Of a stretch of DNA of 64,000 nucleotides, positions 22,640-32,899 are shown piece after piece (within the stretch, counting starts at the first letter, position 1; each line of letters opens with the position of its first letter). The DNA is taken from NCBI RefSeq assembly GCF_964656455.1, contig NC_135725.1, positions 52,397,688 through 52,461,687 on the forward strand. Direction: 5' to 3'. The translations under genes were made by a program, and so were the position numbers. The stretch comes from Halichoerus grypus. Its lineage: Eukaryota > Chordata > Mammalia > Carnivora > Phocidae. The notes under the pieces are model-generated. The model saw only the letters and a program-made list of their open reading frames with translations. It did no database searches and had not been told where the DNA came from.

Positions 22640-23095
22640 TTTTAGTAATGATATAACCACATCTAAAGCACAGATCTGACCAGGTCACTTCCCTGCTCAA
22701 AATCCTTTAATTGGCTCCGTCCATAGGGTCATCTCTAAGTTCTCTCTCTCTCTCCTCTTTGTTTTGTCCTTCCTGCCCAGCACTCCTGGGACACACTGTG
22801 CTGTTTCTCGCCTCTGTGTAGCGTGCCTGGCCACCAGCCAGTTGCTCTTCATCCATTAGGTCTCAGTTCTAGTGCCACTTCCCTTAGACTCGGTAGGTGC
22901 CCTGCCTTGGTCTCCAGGCAATACCATTGCCTCTGCTGATATTGAAAATACTTATTTAATCTGTTTCTCCCAACAAACTGGGAGCCTTTTAAAGAAACTA
23001 GGTTTGTATCTTATCCATCTTTGAATTCCTGGTACCATCATGGTCTTTGGCACACAGTAGATGTTCAATAAATGTTTACTAAATAAATGAATATG
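22640..23095 (+). mobile_element. L2 LINE 3' end
   Basis: 'cagatctgaccaggtcactt' with 'cctgctcaaaatcctttaat' lies upstream. 'aacaaactgggagcctttta' follows, and the terminal 'tggcacacagtagatgttca' with 'ataaatgtttactaaataaa' is the L2 end. About 450 bases are retained. Confidence 0.82.
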
Positions 23096-23510
23096 TGGAC
23101 CCCCTCAGTGATAAAGAAATATCAGCTTGTAATTGTTAGGACATTCTTCTTTATATGCAGCTGAACTGTCCTTCTCTAATGGCCCAGATTTTGACCCCTG
23201 GAGTTATTCAGAACAATTCCCTTTCTTCCACCACAATACAACCTTTTAAGTATTAGAATTTGGTTAAATCTTCTGTTCTCAGGGCTAAATATTCTTAGTT
23301 CCTCCATGTGCCTTCTTATGCTGGATTGCACACTCCCTCATTATACTGCCTGGTCTCTCTTGCTTACATTCCAGTTGCCCCTCTTACACTGATATGCCCA
23401 GATCAGAACTCAAGGTACCAGTAATTATTCCAAATGGCAACAGCCCCAGGGGGATAATCCCCTCTTCTGCCCTGTTTACTAAACTTAAAAGTTACCTAAA
23501 AGTTGCATAA
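23096..23510. other. No supported gene
   Basis: Pyrimidine-rich single-copy-looking stretch. It may belong to the old element suspected at 23960-24400, but I cannot show it. Confidence 0.35.
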
Positions 23511-23514
23511 GGGA

Positions 23515-23610
23515 ACAGTGACTTTAGTAATATAATACATATAATAAAATATACATGTAACAAAGTATATCAGTGTATTTAAAATATAATAAAAATATAA
23601 CAGAAAACCC
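23515..23610. repeat. AT-rich low-complexity tract
   Basis: 'aatataatacatataataaa'-type sequence, nearly all A and T over about 95 bases. Confidence 0.85.
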
Positions 23611-23624
23611 CCAAAAGCTCTTTG

Positions 23625-23830
23625 TACTTTATTTTAGGACTCTCTTACAATAACACTGCGGGGGAGGGGAGAGCTAGGTACAGCTGTTATTCTGTTCCCC
23701 TTACAGATGAGAAAGCTCAGAGTGGAGAGAGGGTTATGTTACTTTTTGGAAGGCATAATAAGAAAGTGAGTGGTGGAGACACGATTGGGTCCTGGACTGA
23801 CTTGTTTAGAGCAAGTCCCATGTACTCATC
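23625..23830 (-). mobile_element. MIR SINE, diverged
   Basis: 'gttccccttacagatgagaa' then 'agctcagagtggagagaggg' and 'aagtgagtggtggagacacg' match the inverted MIR core. Confidence 0.7.
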
Positions 23831-23959
23831 CAGTAACTATACACTGATGCCCTATGAGCCCTCTGTGAGCTTCCTGCTACTAAGTGCAAAATGTACTCGT
23901 TTCTAAGGTATAGATGATACTTAATTTTTATCGTGCTCTCAGGAATCCTTGTCCCCATA

Positions 23960-24400
23960 GAGGTTAAGAATCCCTGTGTTAAAGGTAGACTGACATTGAG
24001 CTTGTAGCCAATTTAAACACCAAATTCGTTTTCCGGTATACCGCTCCTAAACATCTTCCCTTCACTAGTGTACTGTGGTTTCCTGGATCTACCTTTGGCA
24101 CAATAGTACACTTATCCCTGCTGAATTTCATCTTGGTACTTCTGTCTGTTTCAAGGCCATTTCTCTTCATTATTGTACCTCTGTTCACATACTTGCTATT
24201 TCTTTAAGTAATCTGTTGAGCATTCCTTTTTGATCATTATCTAACTCATTGCTGGTAATGAAGGCTGACCCAGGAGAGGGTAATTGCTATGAAAATGGTT
24301 TGCAAAGCCTGCGTCTCCTCTGCATTTATTTATCTCTTGACGTTGCTCCTCAGGAGTGAGCCATTGCTCTCAATCAGTGGCAGCCTTGCTGTGTCCCTGA
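23960..24400 (-). mobile_element. Possible ancient CR1/L3-like LINE relic
   Basis: 'tgctgaatttcatcttggta' and 'ctgtctgtttcaaggccatt' resemble the reverse complement of the conserved CR1/L3 ORF2 end (a loose 'ctgttgaatctcatcag' pattern). Sequence to the right ('ctaactcattgctggtaatg') looks well preserved, so part may be exapted. Family assignment is from memory only. Confidence 0.3.
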
Positions 24401-25395
24401 TTCAGGATTTCTGAGAATCCGCTGTTCTGGTATCTTAGGTGAGACTTAGTTTCACAGTATGGCATTTACTCTCGGCCTTCTTTGGTACTCTAGCCTTCTC
24501 CAGGCTTTCCAGTTAATCAGGAGTCATTTTCTTCCTGTACCTCTTTTGAAGCACGTCCCATCTCTTGCCTAACCCCCCAGTATTTTCTGAGAACCCAGGC
24601 CCCTGTCTGCTCTCAGGTAACAGGAGTAAGGTCAAACTCGATTTCTTTATTCCCAAGTTGTCAGGTCATTTTAAAGAAAAACAGCGCTCTGATATTAACT
24701 GTGGGACAGCTTCAAGTCTTCCTGTTTATTTTCCAACACATCTGCAATATGGGCTACAACTAGAGACATTAAAGGATCCTTTCAACAATACATATTTTTA
24801 ATTTCAGAGGGAAAATTAGCACTGGCTTTAGATTTTTCTGCAAGCTTTAGTTAGACTGACTCACCTTCTCTGTGATTGGTAATAATCTACTTCTTTGTGC
24901 TCTTTTTAATCTTTTAGGTTTCCTACCTATATTTTGTCATCTCTGGTTTTTCTCCTTTATAACAAGTGTTATTTGATTCTATAGTCATGATTTATACCTT
25001 TGATTTTATCCCGTTTTTCAAAGCGATCTTTTCCCATCAAAGGCTCCACCTGCTGATTGATTCTGATTCCCCCACTCAATCCCCCCCACCTTCTCTAATA
25101 GCATTTTGAACCATTTTTTCCCAGTTTCATATGAATCCTGTTATGTTTTTATCATTCCTTAGGAACTATGTAAGCTTGGCTCATGATTCCCTTTAACTTT
25201 TAATAGCCTTCGGTGTCAATCCCAACTTCACAAGCAAGGAAGTGCTGAAGGGACTCCATAGCAACCACCAATTTGTGTATCCTTTTCTAAGTTGGATGAC
25301 ACTTGGCACTTTGGCCTTTATGCTGGAGATTTATAAGGAAGATGTTTTAAATGTTACTGTTTCAAACCTTATTTTTCAAAGGTTTTCACTGTGGA
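24401..25395. other. Single-copy-looking stretch
   Basis: No repeat or gene recognised. The open frame at 24565-24801 and the stretch to 25240 lack recognisable protein or splice context. Confidence 0.4.
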
Positions 25396-25399
25396 GTGG

Positions 25400-25610
25400 A
25401 AAAAGAGAACCAGACTTGGGTTTGCGTTTCAGCCGGATCACTTACTGGTGTTGTTACCTTGGGCGCCTCACTTTACTTCTGCAATCCTCAATAGCTTCCC
25501 ATTTTAAATGGGGAAGCAACTCCTACCTGTCACTGTATGGGACTGCTGCTAGGAATGATTGAGATGAATTTGTTAAACACGAAATTACGCAGCACTCTAT
25601 AAGACAGAAG
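25400..25610 (+). mobile_element. MIR SINE
   Basis: 'cagacttgggtttgcgtttc', 'cacttactggtgttgttacc', 'ttgggcgcctcactttactt' and 'aggaatgattgagatgaatt' follow the MIR plus-strand order. Confidence 0.82.
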
Positions 25611-25879
25611 GTACTATGCACGCAGACAAAGCAGAGCTAAGAATTACACTGGTCATTCTCAGTTGTTCTTAATTCTTTTTAATTTCTGGAATTGAAGGTT
25701 TTTGAATTCTATTTCTGTTCAGTTTCATATCCCATTTCCTTTCCTCCGCCTCCCTGCCTGTGTACCCAAGAGCTGGCCCCAATTTAAGTTGCAGTCGGCA
25801 TCTGGCTAGTGCCCAGACCAATCAGTACTTCAGCCCTGCCCAGGCATTTTGCTGGACAGAAGCCTCAATGTGGTGAATA

Positions 25880-26339
25880 GCATGGTGTGGCTTGGATTCT
25901 TTACCTCTCCTTGCATCCCTTCTTTGTCCTGACTCCAGGTTTATTCTTGTGACTTGCTCTAGCACATGGATTAGTAGCAGATGTGATGGAGGCAGAACCT
26001 TGAAAACCGTGTTTGGGCCTGAGCTTGCTCTCTCACTCTTGTGCCTTTGCTAATGCCCTGTGAACACACCCAGCTTAGACTGCTGGTCCCAGAAGGGAGA
26101 AAGGGACATGTGGACTATGGTGGAACATTCCATCTTCCCAGCTGGGGCCAATCCATTTCAGCCAACAACCAGCTGACCCCAGATATGTAAGCAACCCTTG
26201 CCTAGATCGGCAGAGCCACCTAGCTGACGCCCAGCTGGCCCCCAAGACTGTGAGCACAAACATTTGTTGTGGTATGGCTCTGAAGTTTTGTGGTTGTTTG
26301 TTAGACACTTTAATCCTAGCAATAGGAAATGGATACAGT
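25880..26339 (+). mobile_element. MLT1-like (ERVL-MaLR) LTR
   Basis: The 3' half reads 'gaccccagatatgtaagcaa', 'cggcagagccacctagctga' and 'ccccaagactgtgagcac', then 'gtggttgtttgttagacact' and 'agcaataggaaatggataca'. These are the familiar end of MaLR LTRs. The 5' boundary is approximate. Confidence 0.55.
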
Positions 26340-27325
26340 AGACGTCATAACCCTCTGACTTTAAACCTGGCTCTAAGAACAGCAGTCTCAGAGCTTATGG
26401 TCCTGAAAGTATTGCAATAGGCAAAATTGAGGTTTCATAATCACAAGAGACCTAGGGAAGGAATGACTAAAATGTTATTCAATATATTTTTAAATGCAGA
26501 GATTCTTCAGCATGAAAAGCCTCCTTTGGTGGGTAACCCATCTCTTGAATCACCTTCAGTGGTTAAGGAGAAATGACTGTGGCATTATGATTTGCTGAGG
26601 CAGAGCCTCATACAAGTGTTAAGCTACGTGGAAGGCATCACTTTTAAAAGCTTTATACAGAGCTTTTTAGTCTGAAATTGAACGTATTTTTCCTTCCTTT
26701 CATTTTCACCAAGTGCCGGCAGAATGCTTGTGTAACTGCCTCTTCACTAATTATCACCCCACTTCAGGACACATTTTTCTAGACCTGTTCTCTGATCTAT
26801 GTATCGATAAGTGAAACGTATTTGATTTCTCTGTCCAGCCTCCATAGATCCCCTCTTGTGTCGTGTAGTGAAGGGGAGAGTGATATGTGGCTGATGGTGG
26901 AAAGACAATATGTGAAGTATTAATTGCTATTCACCTAGCTCTACGGACTTTTAATCCCATGACCCTGTTCCCTTCCATTGTGTCGGAAGATATGTGAGGC
27001 TGACATTCCACATGGAGGGTACAGTCAGGGAATACACACGACAATGGAGGTTGTCAAGAGGACAGAGAAACCGATGTCCATTTCCTGACTTTTAAAGTTA
27101 AAAGTCTCAAATCATCTTTCCATATTTTTCCTTGATCTCTCCTTTCTGTCACCCCTCCCTTACCAGATAAAGATGCTTCCAACTGAAGAGAGGGAAGAAA
27201 ATTGGAAAACTAATAAAGATAGACACTGGTTTTAGAGCGAAGTCCCTATTTTGGGCCAAGTCCCAAATAATGAACCAAGTAATTAGGCTAAGAGACTCTA
27301 AGACCCCCAGGTAAGTGTTAGGGTC
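26340..27325. other. No recognisable gene or repeat
   Basis: Single-copy-looking sequence of average composition. I see nothing to annotate. Confidence 0.45.
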
Positions 27326-27329
27326 AAGG

Positions 27330-27699
27330 GAACCAGTGTTGTAGAAGACATTGTGACAGCATGCTAGTATTTGGGCCCCACTCTTCTTCTGGGCATAGGG
27401 AGCATTGTACTGTCCCTCTACCTTGAAGATAGGCATGACCCTGTGACTTGCTTTGACCAACAAATTGTTAATGGAAGTGACACGGATCATTTCCTTATTG
27501 AAGCACCTAATTGCTGGTGCTAGAGGTTTCCAGCCTGCTTTTTTTTCTTGCTGGTCTACAAGCCTGAGCCAAGATGTGAAAGACAGATGTCATGGAGAGT
27601 ATTCTGGACTTGTGATGGATTTTATATGAGTTAGGAATGAAGTTTTACTGATATTTTGGGTATAATTTATTCCTACAGCATAATCTACTCTATCCTGAG
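27330..27699 (+). mobile_element. MLT1-like (ERVL-MaLR) LTR
   Basis: 'gacttgctttgaccaacaaa' with 'ttaatggaagtgacacgg' (about 27446-27485) and the terminal 'acagcataatctactctatc' followed by 'ctga' match the pattern of old MaLR LTRs. Confidence 0.5.
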
Positions 27700-29035
27700 T
27701 AGGATGTCTTCTATTTCCCATCTGAGTGGCTGGAAAGGAGAGATATCACAAAGATTCTTAGGCCACTCAACGTGGGAGGGCTTGACGACAGATCCTAACT
27801 GTACCATATCCCAGGGATGATGTGAAGCAGTAAACACTGACATTTCTCATGTCCCAAACAAGGATGCATATTTTATTGAGAGAGAAACCTGGATATCCAA
27901 AGGATTCTCAAGGTCATGACAAGGGGACGCAACTGTAAGTGGTGGCATGGGTTAATCAGTCTGAGACCAGATGAGTGCAAGCCCATTTTGAAGTGTAGCA
28001 ACACTAAGAACCAGATATTATGATGGTATATATCAGTGGATGTCAACTCTGGACAACCACAGAGATGTTTTCTCAAGATACTGCATTACTATGTAAACAC
28101 TTAAGATAGAATCAGCCCTGTAGAGAAAGAAGAGGCAAATCCATAATATGATTGAGTATTATAATGAAATACCTAAGAAGTTACTGAGGTTGTTGAATTT
28201 ACTTAGAAGTGACTAGATTCAATTTGTTATCGGGAAGCATGAAGGGCTTATGACAGAAATTATTTCAGAAAAAGTTCTATATTTGCAGATCTGAGCTTGT
28301 GGCTATGAAAATCACACACCTCCTATTTTTGTAAGAGGATGGAACCTAACAGAATTTTCAAAGAATGGGATTAATGATTTAATAGAAAAACATAAAACCA
28401 TGTTATTTCACAACTTGGCTATTGTTTTTGGTGGTGAGGAATTATTGTATTCCCTTACCCAATTAGAACCCTCCTGGGCCTCCTCTTGAGAACCTGGACT
28501 GGACTATTACCATTGGACACTGGGCTGTACCTGCCCTCCTGCCTCTGTAAGATCAGCCTTTTGGCTGAGGCGCTTGAGCTCTGGCTTACTGTGTTGGGTG
28601 GGTCTCTAGCAAGGTGCTGGCTGCCTCAGGGACAAAACTGTAGGCTACTTTGCCAAATGATCAGCCTGCACAACGACTCTTGGTGTTTAGTGGCCCATAA
28701 CAGTGGGCACAAATGTTGGAGGTGTTGGATATTCTTTTGTTGGTTAGCAGTTCCTCATTGATGTAGACACCTTGCAGGAAAAAAAAAAAAAAACCTATTT
28801 AAAATCTATACATGAGATGAAGATACCACAAAGGTACAGAATAATGCCATCATTCATATCATGCTACACATTTGAAAAGTACTCATTAGAAAAATAAAAT
28901 TAAGTTGCAAATGGTTTAGAGTAACTGGTTTAAAATAGTCTTTCAAATGCCAAGAATGTGGCAAAAAAGAAAAATAGCATGCCCAGAGTGATGTAAGAAT
29001 CTCAAAAGGAGTTGAAACATGAGCAAACTCTTTTG
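27700..29035. other. Unclassified stretch with an A15 run
   Basis: 27780-28110 may hold MaLR or ERVL internal remnants, but I recognise no retroviral protein. 28430-28770 is GC-richer with a weak open frame (28486-28761) and is followed by A15 at 28779-28793. No source gene is identified. Confidence 0.35.
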
Positions 29036-29039
29036 TAAG

Positions 29040-29220
29040 CATATTAATACACGGCTTTCATTAAACCTACTTAACAACTTCATGAAGAAGATTTATGTGT
29101 GCTGATAGATGAGAAAACTGAGATACAGACAATAACTCTTCAGTGTTACATAACCAGGAAAATAATACTGTTCTTTGTTTTTAACCATCAAGTCTAAGCT
29201 CTATTTTAGCACCATTCTGT
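29040..29220 (-). mobile_element. MIR SINE, diverged
   Basis: 'taacaacttcatgaagaaga', 'agatgagaaaactgagatac' and 'gtgttacataaccaggaaaa' follow the inverted MIR. Confidence 0.72.
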
Positions 29221-29385
29221 ATAGACTTCATACCACCTTGTTTGGACTCCTTCCCCATTCTAATTGGTGCTCCTGATAGGTGATACTGCTTTAGACAAAC
29301 GTAGGTGAATATTATCAAAGTTTTCACTTATTTTTTTCTTGGGTGGATTGTGGTTTGGATCCTGAATTATGGGAACATCCCCATT

Positions 29386-29567
29386 TTTTAAAAAGATTTT
29401 ATTTGAGAGAGAGAATGTGCCCATGAGTAGGGGGAGGAGCAAAGGGAGATGGAGAAGCAGACTCCCTGCTGAGCAGAGAGGCCGATGAGGGGCTCAATCC
29501 CAGAACCCTGAGAACATGACCTAGGCAGAAGGCAGACACTTAACCAACTGAGCCACCCAGGCGCCCA
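29386..29567 (-). mobile_element. CAN SINE, full length
   Basis: 'aaaaagattttatttgagag' start and 'ccaactgagccacccaggcg' end. The TSD ggaacatccccatt at 29372-29385 is repeated at 29568-29581 with two changes. The body contains a short deletion of the 'atttatttgaca' part. Confidence 0.93.
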
Positions 29568-29596
29568 GGAATATCCTCATTAAGGTTTGCTTAACT

Positions 29597-29769
29597 CAGT
29601 AGTTCTCAGCCTTGGCTGTACATTAGAACCACCTGGGAAGCTTTTCAACCTCCCTGGTACTCGGAATCCACTTCAGTCCAGTTAAATTATAATCTCTGCA
29701 GGGTGGAGCCCAGACATTTAAAAAAGATCCTCGGTGATTCTAATGTGTAGCCAGGGCTGAGAACCACTG
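29597..29769. mobile_element. MER5-type hAT-Charlie non-autonomous DNA transposon
   Basis: Terminal inverted repeats are 'cagtagttctcagccttggc' at the left and, inverted, 'cagtggttctcagccctggc' at the right. Inner matches 'ttagaaccacctgggaagct' and 'gattctaatgtgtagccagg' extend them. The 8-bp TSD, gcttaact (29589-29596) against gcttagtt (29770-29777), agrees at 6 of 8 bases, as expected for an old hAT insertion. No transposase. Confidence 0.85.
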
Positions 29770-29777
29770 GCTTAGTT

Positions 29778-30340
29778 AAATTTTAACACATTGAAAATCA
29801 GATTCTAACAGGAGAAAACAATTAACGCAGGTGCGAAGTCAACATGCTAAGCAATCCGTGATATCAAAACAAGTAATCATCAGTAGGAGGTAGAGAAAAG
29901 AACTCTAATCAGTCATTAGGAAGGCCCACCGGGATCTCTACCTCAGGATGTTATTCCGGAACTTGAGAAATGAATGAGCTCTTAGTTTCGGTATTGGCAT
30001 TGAAATCTCTTATTATTTCAGATTTTTAAAAAGAGAAGAGGGAAAATAAATGAGGAAACTCTGTGGAGGCTGATGCTTTGGAATTTTCCCAGGCTTTCAT
30101 ATTTGTGAAGTACGGTGTTTGATCAGGAATGGGATGTCTGCATAGCAATAGAACACAGAAGTTTTATTTACAGGGCACATGTTCCGTGCTGGGGGACACA
30201 ATGAAGCCAGTGCCTGCCCGAGAGGAGTTTACATTCTATCTGGAAAGACTGGACGTGTATCAGGAGTGATCTTACAATAATGTGGCTGAATCCACAAAAT
30301 ACATTTAAACCTTAATTCTTCATTTAAAGCTGTATCTTGT
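29778..30340. other. No recognisable gene
   Basis: The stretch around 30160-30245 ('gctgggggacacaatgaagc') resembles very old interspersed sequence. The remainder is unrecognised. Confidence 0.4.
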
Positions 30341-30361
30341 GTTTAAAAGGGTGCTACAGTG

Positions 30362-30558
30362 GGGGCACCTGGGTGGCACAGTCAGTTAAGCGTCCCACTC
30401 TTGGTTTTGGCTCAGGTCATGATCTCAGGGTTTTGAGATCGAGCCTCACGTCTGGCTCCGTCTGGCTCTGTGCTGAGCATGGAGCTTGCTTAAGATTCTC
30501 TCTCTCCCTCTCCCTCTGCCCCTCCCCACTGCTCATGTGCACTCTCTCTAAAAAAAAA
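30362..30558 (+). mobile_element. CAN SINE, older subfamily
   Basis: 'gggcacctgggtggcacagt' head, then 'cccactcttggttttggctc', 'tgagatcgagcctcacgtct' and an A tail without AATAAA units. TSD ggtgctacagtg (30350-30361) against ggtgctgcaatg (30559-30570). The 'actcttggttttggctc' variant separates it from the main subfamily. Confidence 0.93.
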
Positions 30559-30935
30559 GGTGCTGCAATGAATCATGGTAAGACATCCCAAATGCTAAAT
30601 GAGTGTTAACCTCAAATCATACCATACAGTTGTGAAAAAACAATGTAGCTTAGCCATCATCTTCTGTTTCCCTTATCTGTGCCTACACTGAGTACCAACG
30701 CATGTCCATTTTAGCTTTTCAACATGACTAAATTCATCCTCTTCTTCGTATCTTCAGTGTCTCCAGTTTAGGCATTTCTTTCCTGGCCTGTAGGAAGAGT
30801 CTAGTGCCTGCTTCTAGCTCTTTTGAATTCTAGTCAGTTTCAGGCTAGAGAAGCCACAAGATGGCTCTCCGGTGTCTGCAGGAAAAGATTCAAGATCCAA
30901 AGCTTGACATTCAGACCTACTACTCCAAGGATGAT

Positions 30936-31091
30936 TCTCAGGCCAGCAGCATTGGCCTCATCTGGCAGCTTGTTAGAAAGGCAGAATCTTAGAAGCTGCA
31001 CTTCATACCTTACCTATTAAACTAGAACCTGTATTTTAACAAGATCCCTAGATTATTGGAGCATACAATAAAGTTTGGGAAGCACTTGTGT
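30936..31091 (-). mobile_element. MER5A-type hAT-Charlie element
   Basis: 'caggccagcagcattggcct', 'gcttgttagaaaggcagaat', 'cctgtattttaacaagatcc' and 'aataaagtttgggaagcact' match the inverted MER5A sequence in order. Confidence 0.75.
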
Positions 31092-31094
31092 GTT

Positions 31095-31480
31095 ATTACG
31101 ATCTGGCTTCAGCCTTTTGTTTTTTCCTTTCTCTTCTGGCCATTGCGTGTTCCAGAAATATCAGACATACCTCAGAGGGACTGTCCTTCTCAACACGGTC
31201 CTCTTGGCAAATACCAGCTTGTTCTTTAAAGACCTCTCTCTGGAGCAATTTCCTTTGTGAAGTTTTCCCTGTCATTTCCTAGACAGTTAATCCTGTCCTC
31301 CTCTGACAACTTGCATTATATATAGAAAACTCTAGTGTTGAAATTGCTTCTTGACCTGTTGCTTTTGCTCACCAGCCCATAAATGCCTGAAAGGCAGGGC
31401 TTGTGTGTTTCTTATCTCAGTATGCCCGGTTTGTAGTACAGGGCAGGGCACATGGCAGTCAATTAGTATTTCACATTTGT
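31095..31480 (+). mobile_element. L2 LINE 3' end
   Basis: 'ctgacaacttgcattatata', 'gcctgaaaggcagggcttgt' and 'gggcagggcacatggcagtc' follow the L2 end. The final 'aataaatatttgttgaatga' part is decayed to 'attagtatttcacatttg'. Confidence 0.65.
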
Positions 31481-31978
31481 TGTTTGGAATTTGGTCTGAT
31501 AAAAGCCTTCACCTGCAGGTGTAATTCTGCTTCAGCTTCAGTCATATATGAAGAAAAGAATTCTTAAGCTATTCTGGGCCTTGTAAGTTGTAGTATTCAT
31601 TTTCTTCAATAAAAACCACTGGGTATCTGTATTTTTTCCTGTGTAATAGCTTTCCTCTTTATCCACAATGCCTTCATTTTGGCCCAGCCTTCTGATTCGG
31701 GCTTTTCAGCTGTATCTTGGTTTTAACTTAGAGTTGTAGCAGGGCTCTGATATCAACAGGAGATGGGCAACAGCTGGTCCAGGGCCATCTGTCCTCACAG
31801 GCTTTGGGGCTGGCAGTCTTCTGCTCCTTCTTTGGACATTGGAGTCTTTTTCCAAGCTGTTTATGGTTTCTTCTGCCTAGACACCCTCCCTTCTGTTTTT
31901 TCTAAGACACCCTGCCTGTTGTGTGAATTTTCTTTCCTTTTACTTCCTTCATAAACTATCCAGGTTTTCCCAAGGACA

Positions 31979-32169
31979 GAGTTGCCAGGTTTATCATATA
32001 AAAATAGTCTGCTTGATTAAATTTAAATTTCAGACAAACAACAAATCATTTTCTATCATAAATAGATCCCATGAAAAATATGGAACATATTTATATTAAA
32101 AAAATCTTTTGTCATTTATCTGAAATTCAAGTTTAACTGGGCATCTAGTGTTTTATCTGCAACTCCCGC
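31979..32169. mobile_element. Palindromic MITE-like DNA element
   Basis: The two halves are inverted copies: 'agttgccaggtttatc' through 'taaatttcagacaaacaaca' at the left mirrors 'gtcatttatctgaaattcaa' through 'ttatctgcaact' at the right. I recognise this as a widespread old mammalian palindromic element but do not recall its name with certainty. Confidence 0.65.
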
Positions 32170-32227
32170 AAGGGCTTAATCTTTGAAAAATCTCACACCT
32201 TTTATCTTCTCTAAAGGGAGGAGGTAG

Positions 32228-32445
32228 GGGGCACCTGGGTGGCTCAGTTGGTTAAGCGTCCGACTCTTGATTTTGGCTCAGGTTGTGATCTCAGAGTCGT
32301 GAGGTCAAGCCCCATGTTGAGCTCTGCGCTCAGCGGGGAATCTGCTGGAGATGCTCTCTCTCCCTCTACCTCTCCACCCTCCAACTCGCTCTCTCTCTTT
32401 TTCTCTCTAAAAAATAAATAAATAAGTAAATAAATAAAATAAACT
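32228..32445 (+). mobile_element. CAN SINE, older subfamily
   Basis: 'gggcacctgggtggctcagt', 'cgactcttgattttggctca' and a long (AAATAAAT)n tail. The perfect 10-bp TSD gaggaggtag is at 32218-32227 and 32446-32455. Confidence 0.95.
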
Positions 32446-32661
32446 GAGGAGGTAGAACAGTTTTGAAGGAGAAAGAGAAAAATTCAAGGAGAAACAGTCA
32501 CATATTAAGATTTCATGATATCATCCTGTCAAAATAACTATGTTTAATAAAGCTCTCATTTTCAAGCAAAAGAAAAATCTTCAGTGGCATATAGAAACTT
32601 TGGTAATCTCTCATAGGTAATTTGTATTTCCAGGGAAGTTGGTTTCAGCAGAGTTGCGAGG

Positions 32662-32895
32662 TCGTAGAGAGTAGCAGTTAAGAGTGCAAGTTGCAGAGTC
32701 AACCCTTGCTTTCTAATCCTGATTCCACCATTAACTGTGTGACATCAGACAGCTCATTTCTTTTTCTGGGCCACGGTTTTCCCCCTCTGCAAATGGAGAT
32801 AATAATTGTATCTACAAAACAGGAATTTTTATGAGGATTAAATCATGTCTTGGCAGATGGTAAATACTCAATAAAAGGTTATTTGCCAGTATTCC
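32662..32895 (+). mobile_element. MIR SINE, near full length
   Basis: 'gtagcagttaagagtgcaag', 'ctaatcctgattccaccatt', 'ctgtgtgacatcagacagct', 'atggagataataattgtatc' and 'taaatactcaataaaaggtt'. This is one of the most complete MIRs in the window. Confidence 0.92.
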
Positions 32896-32899
32896 TTCT

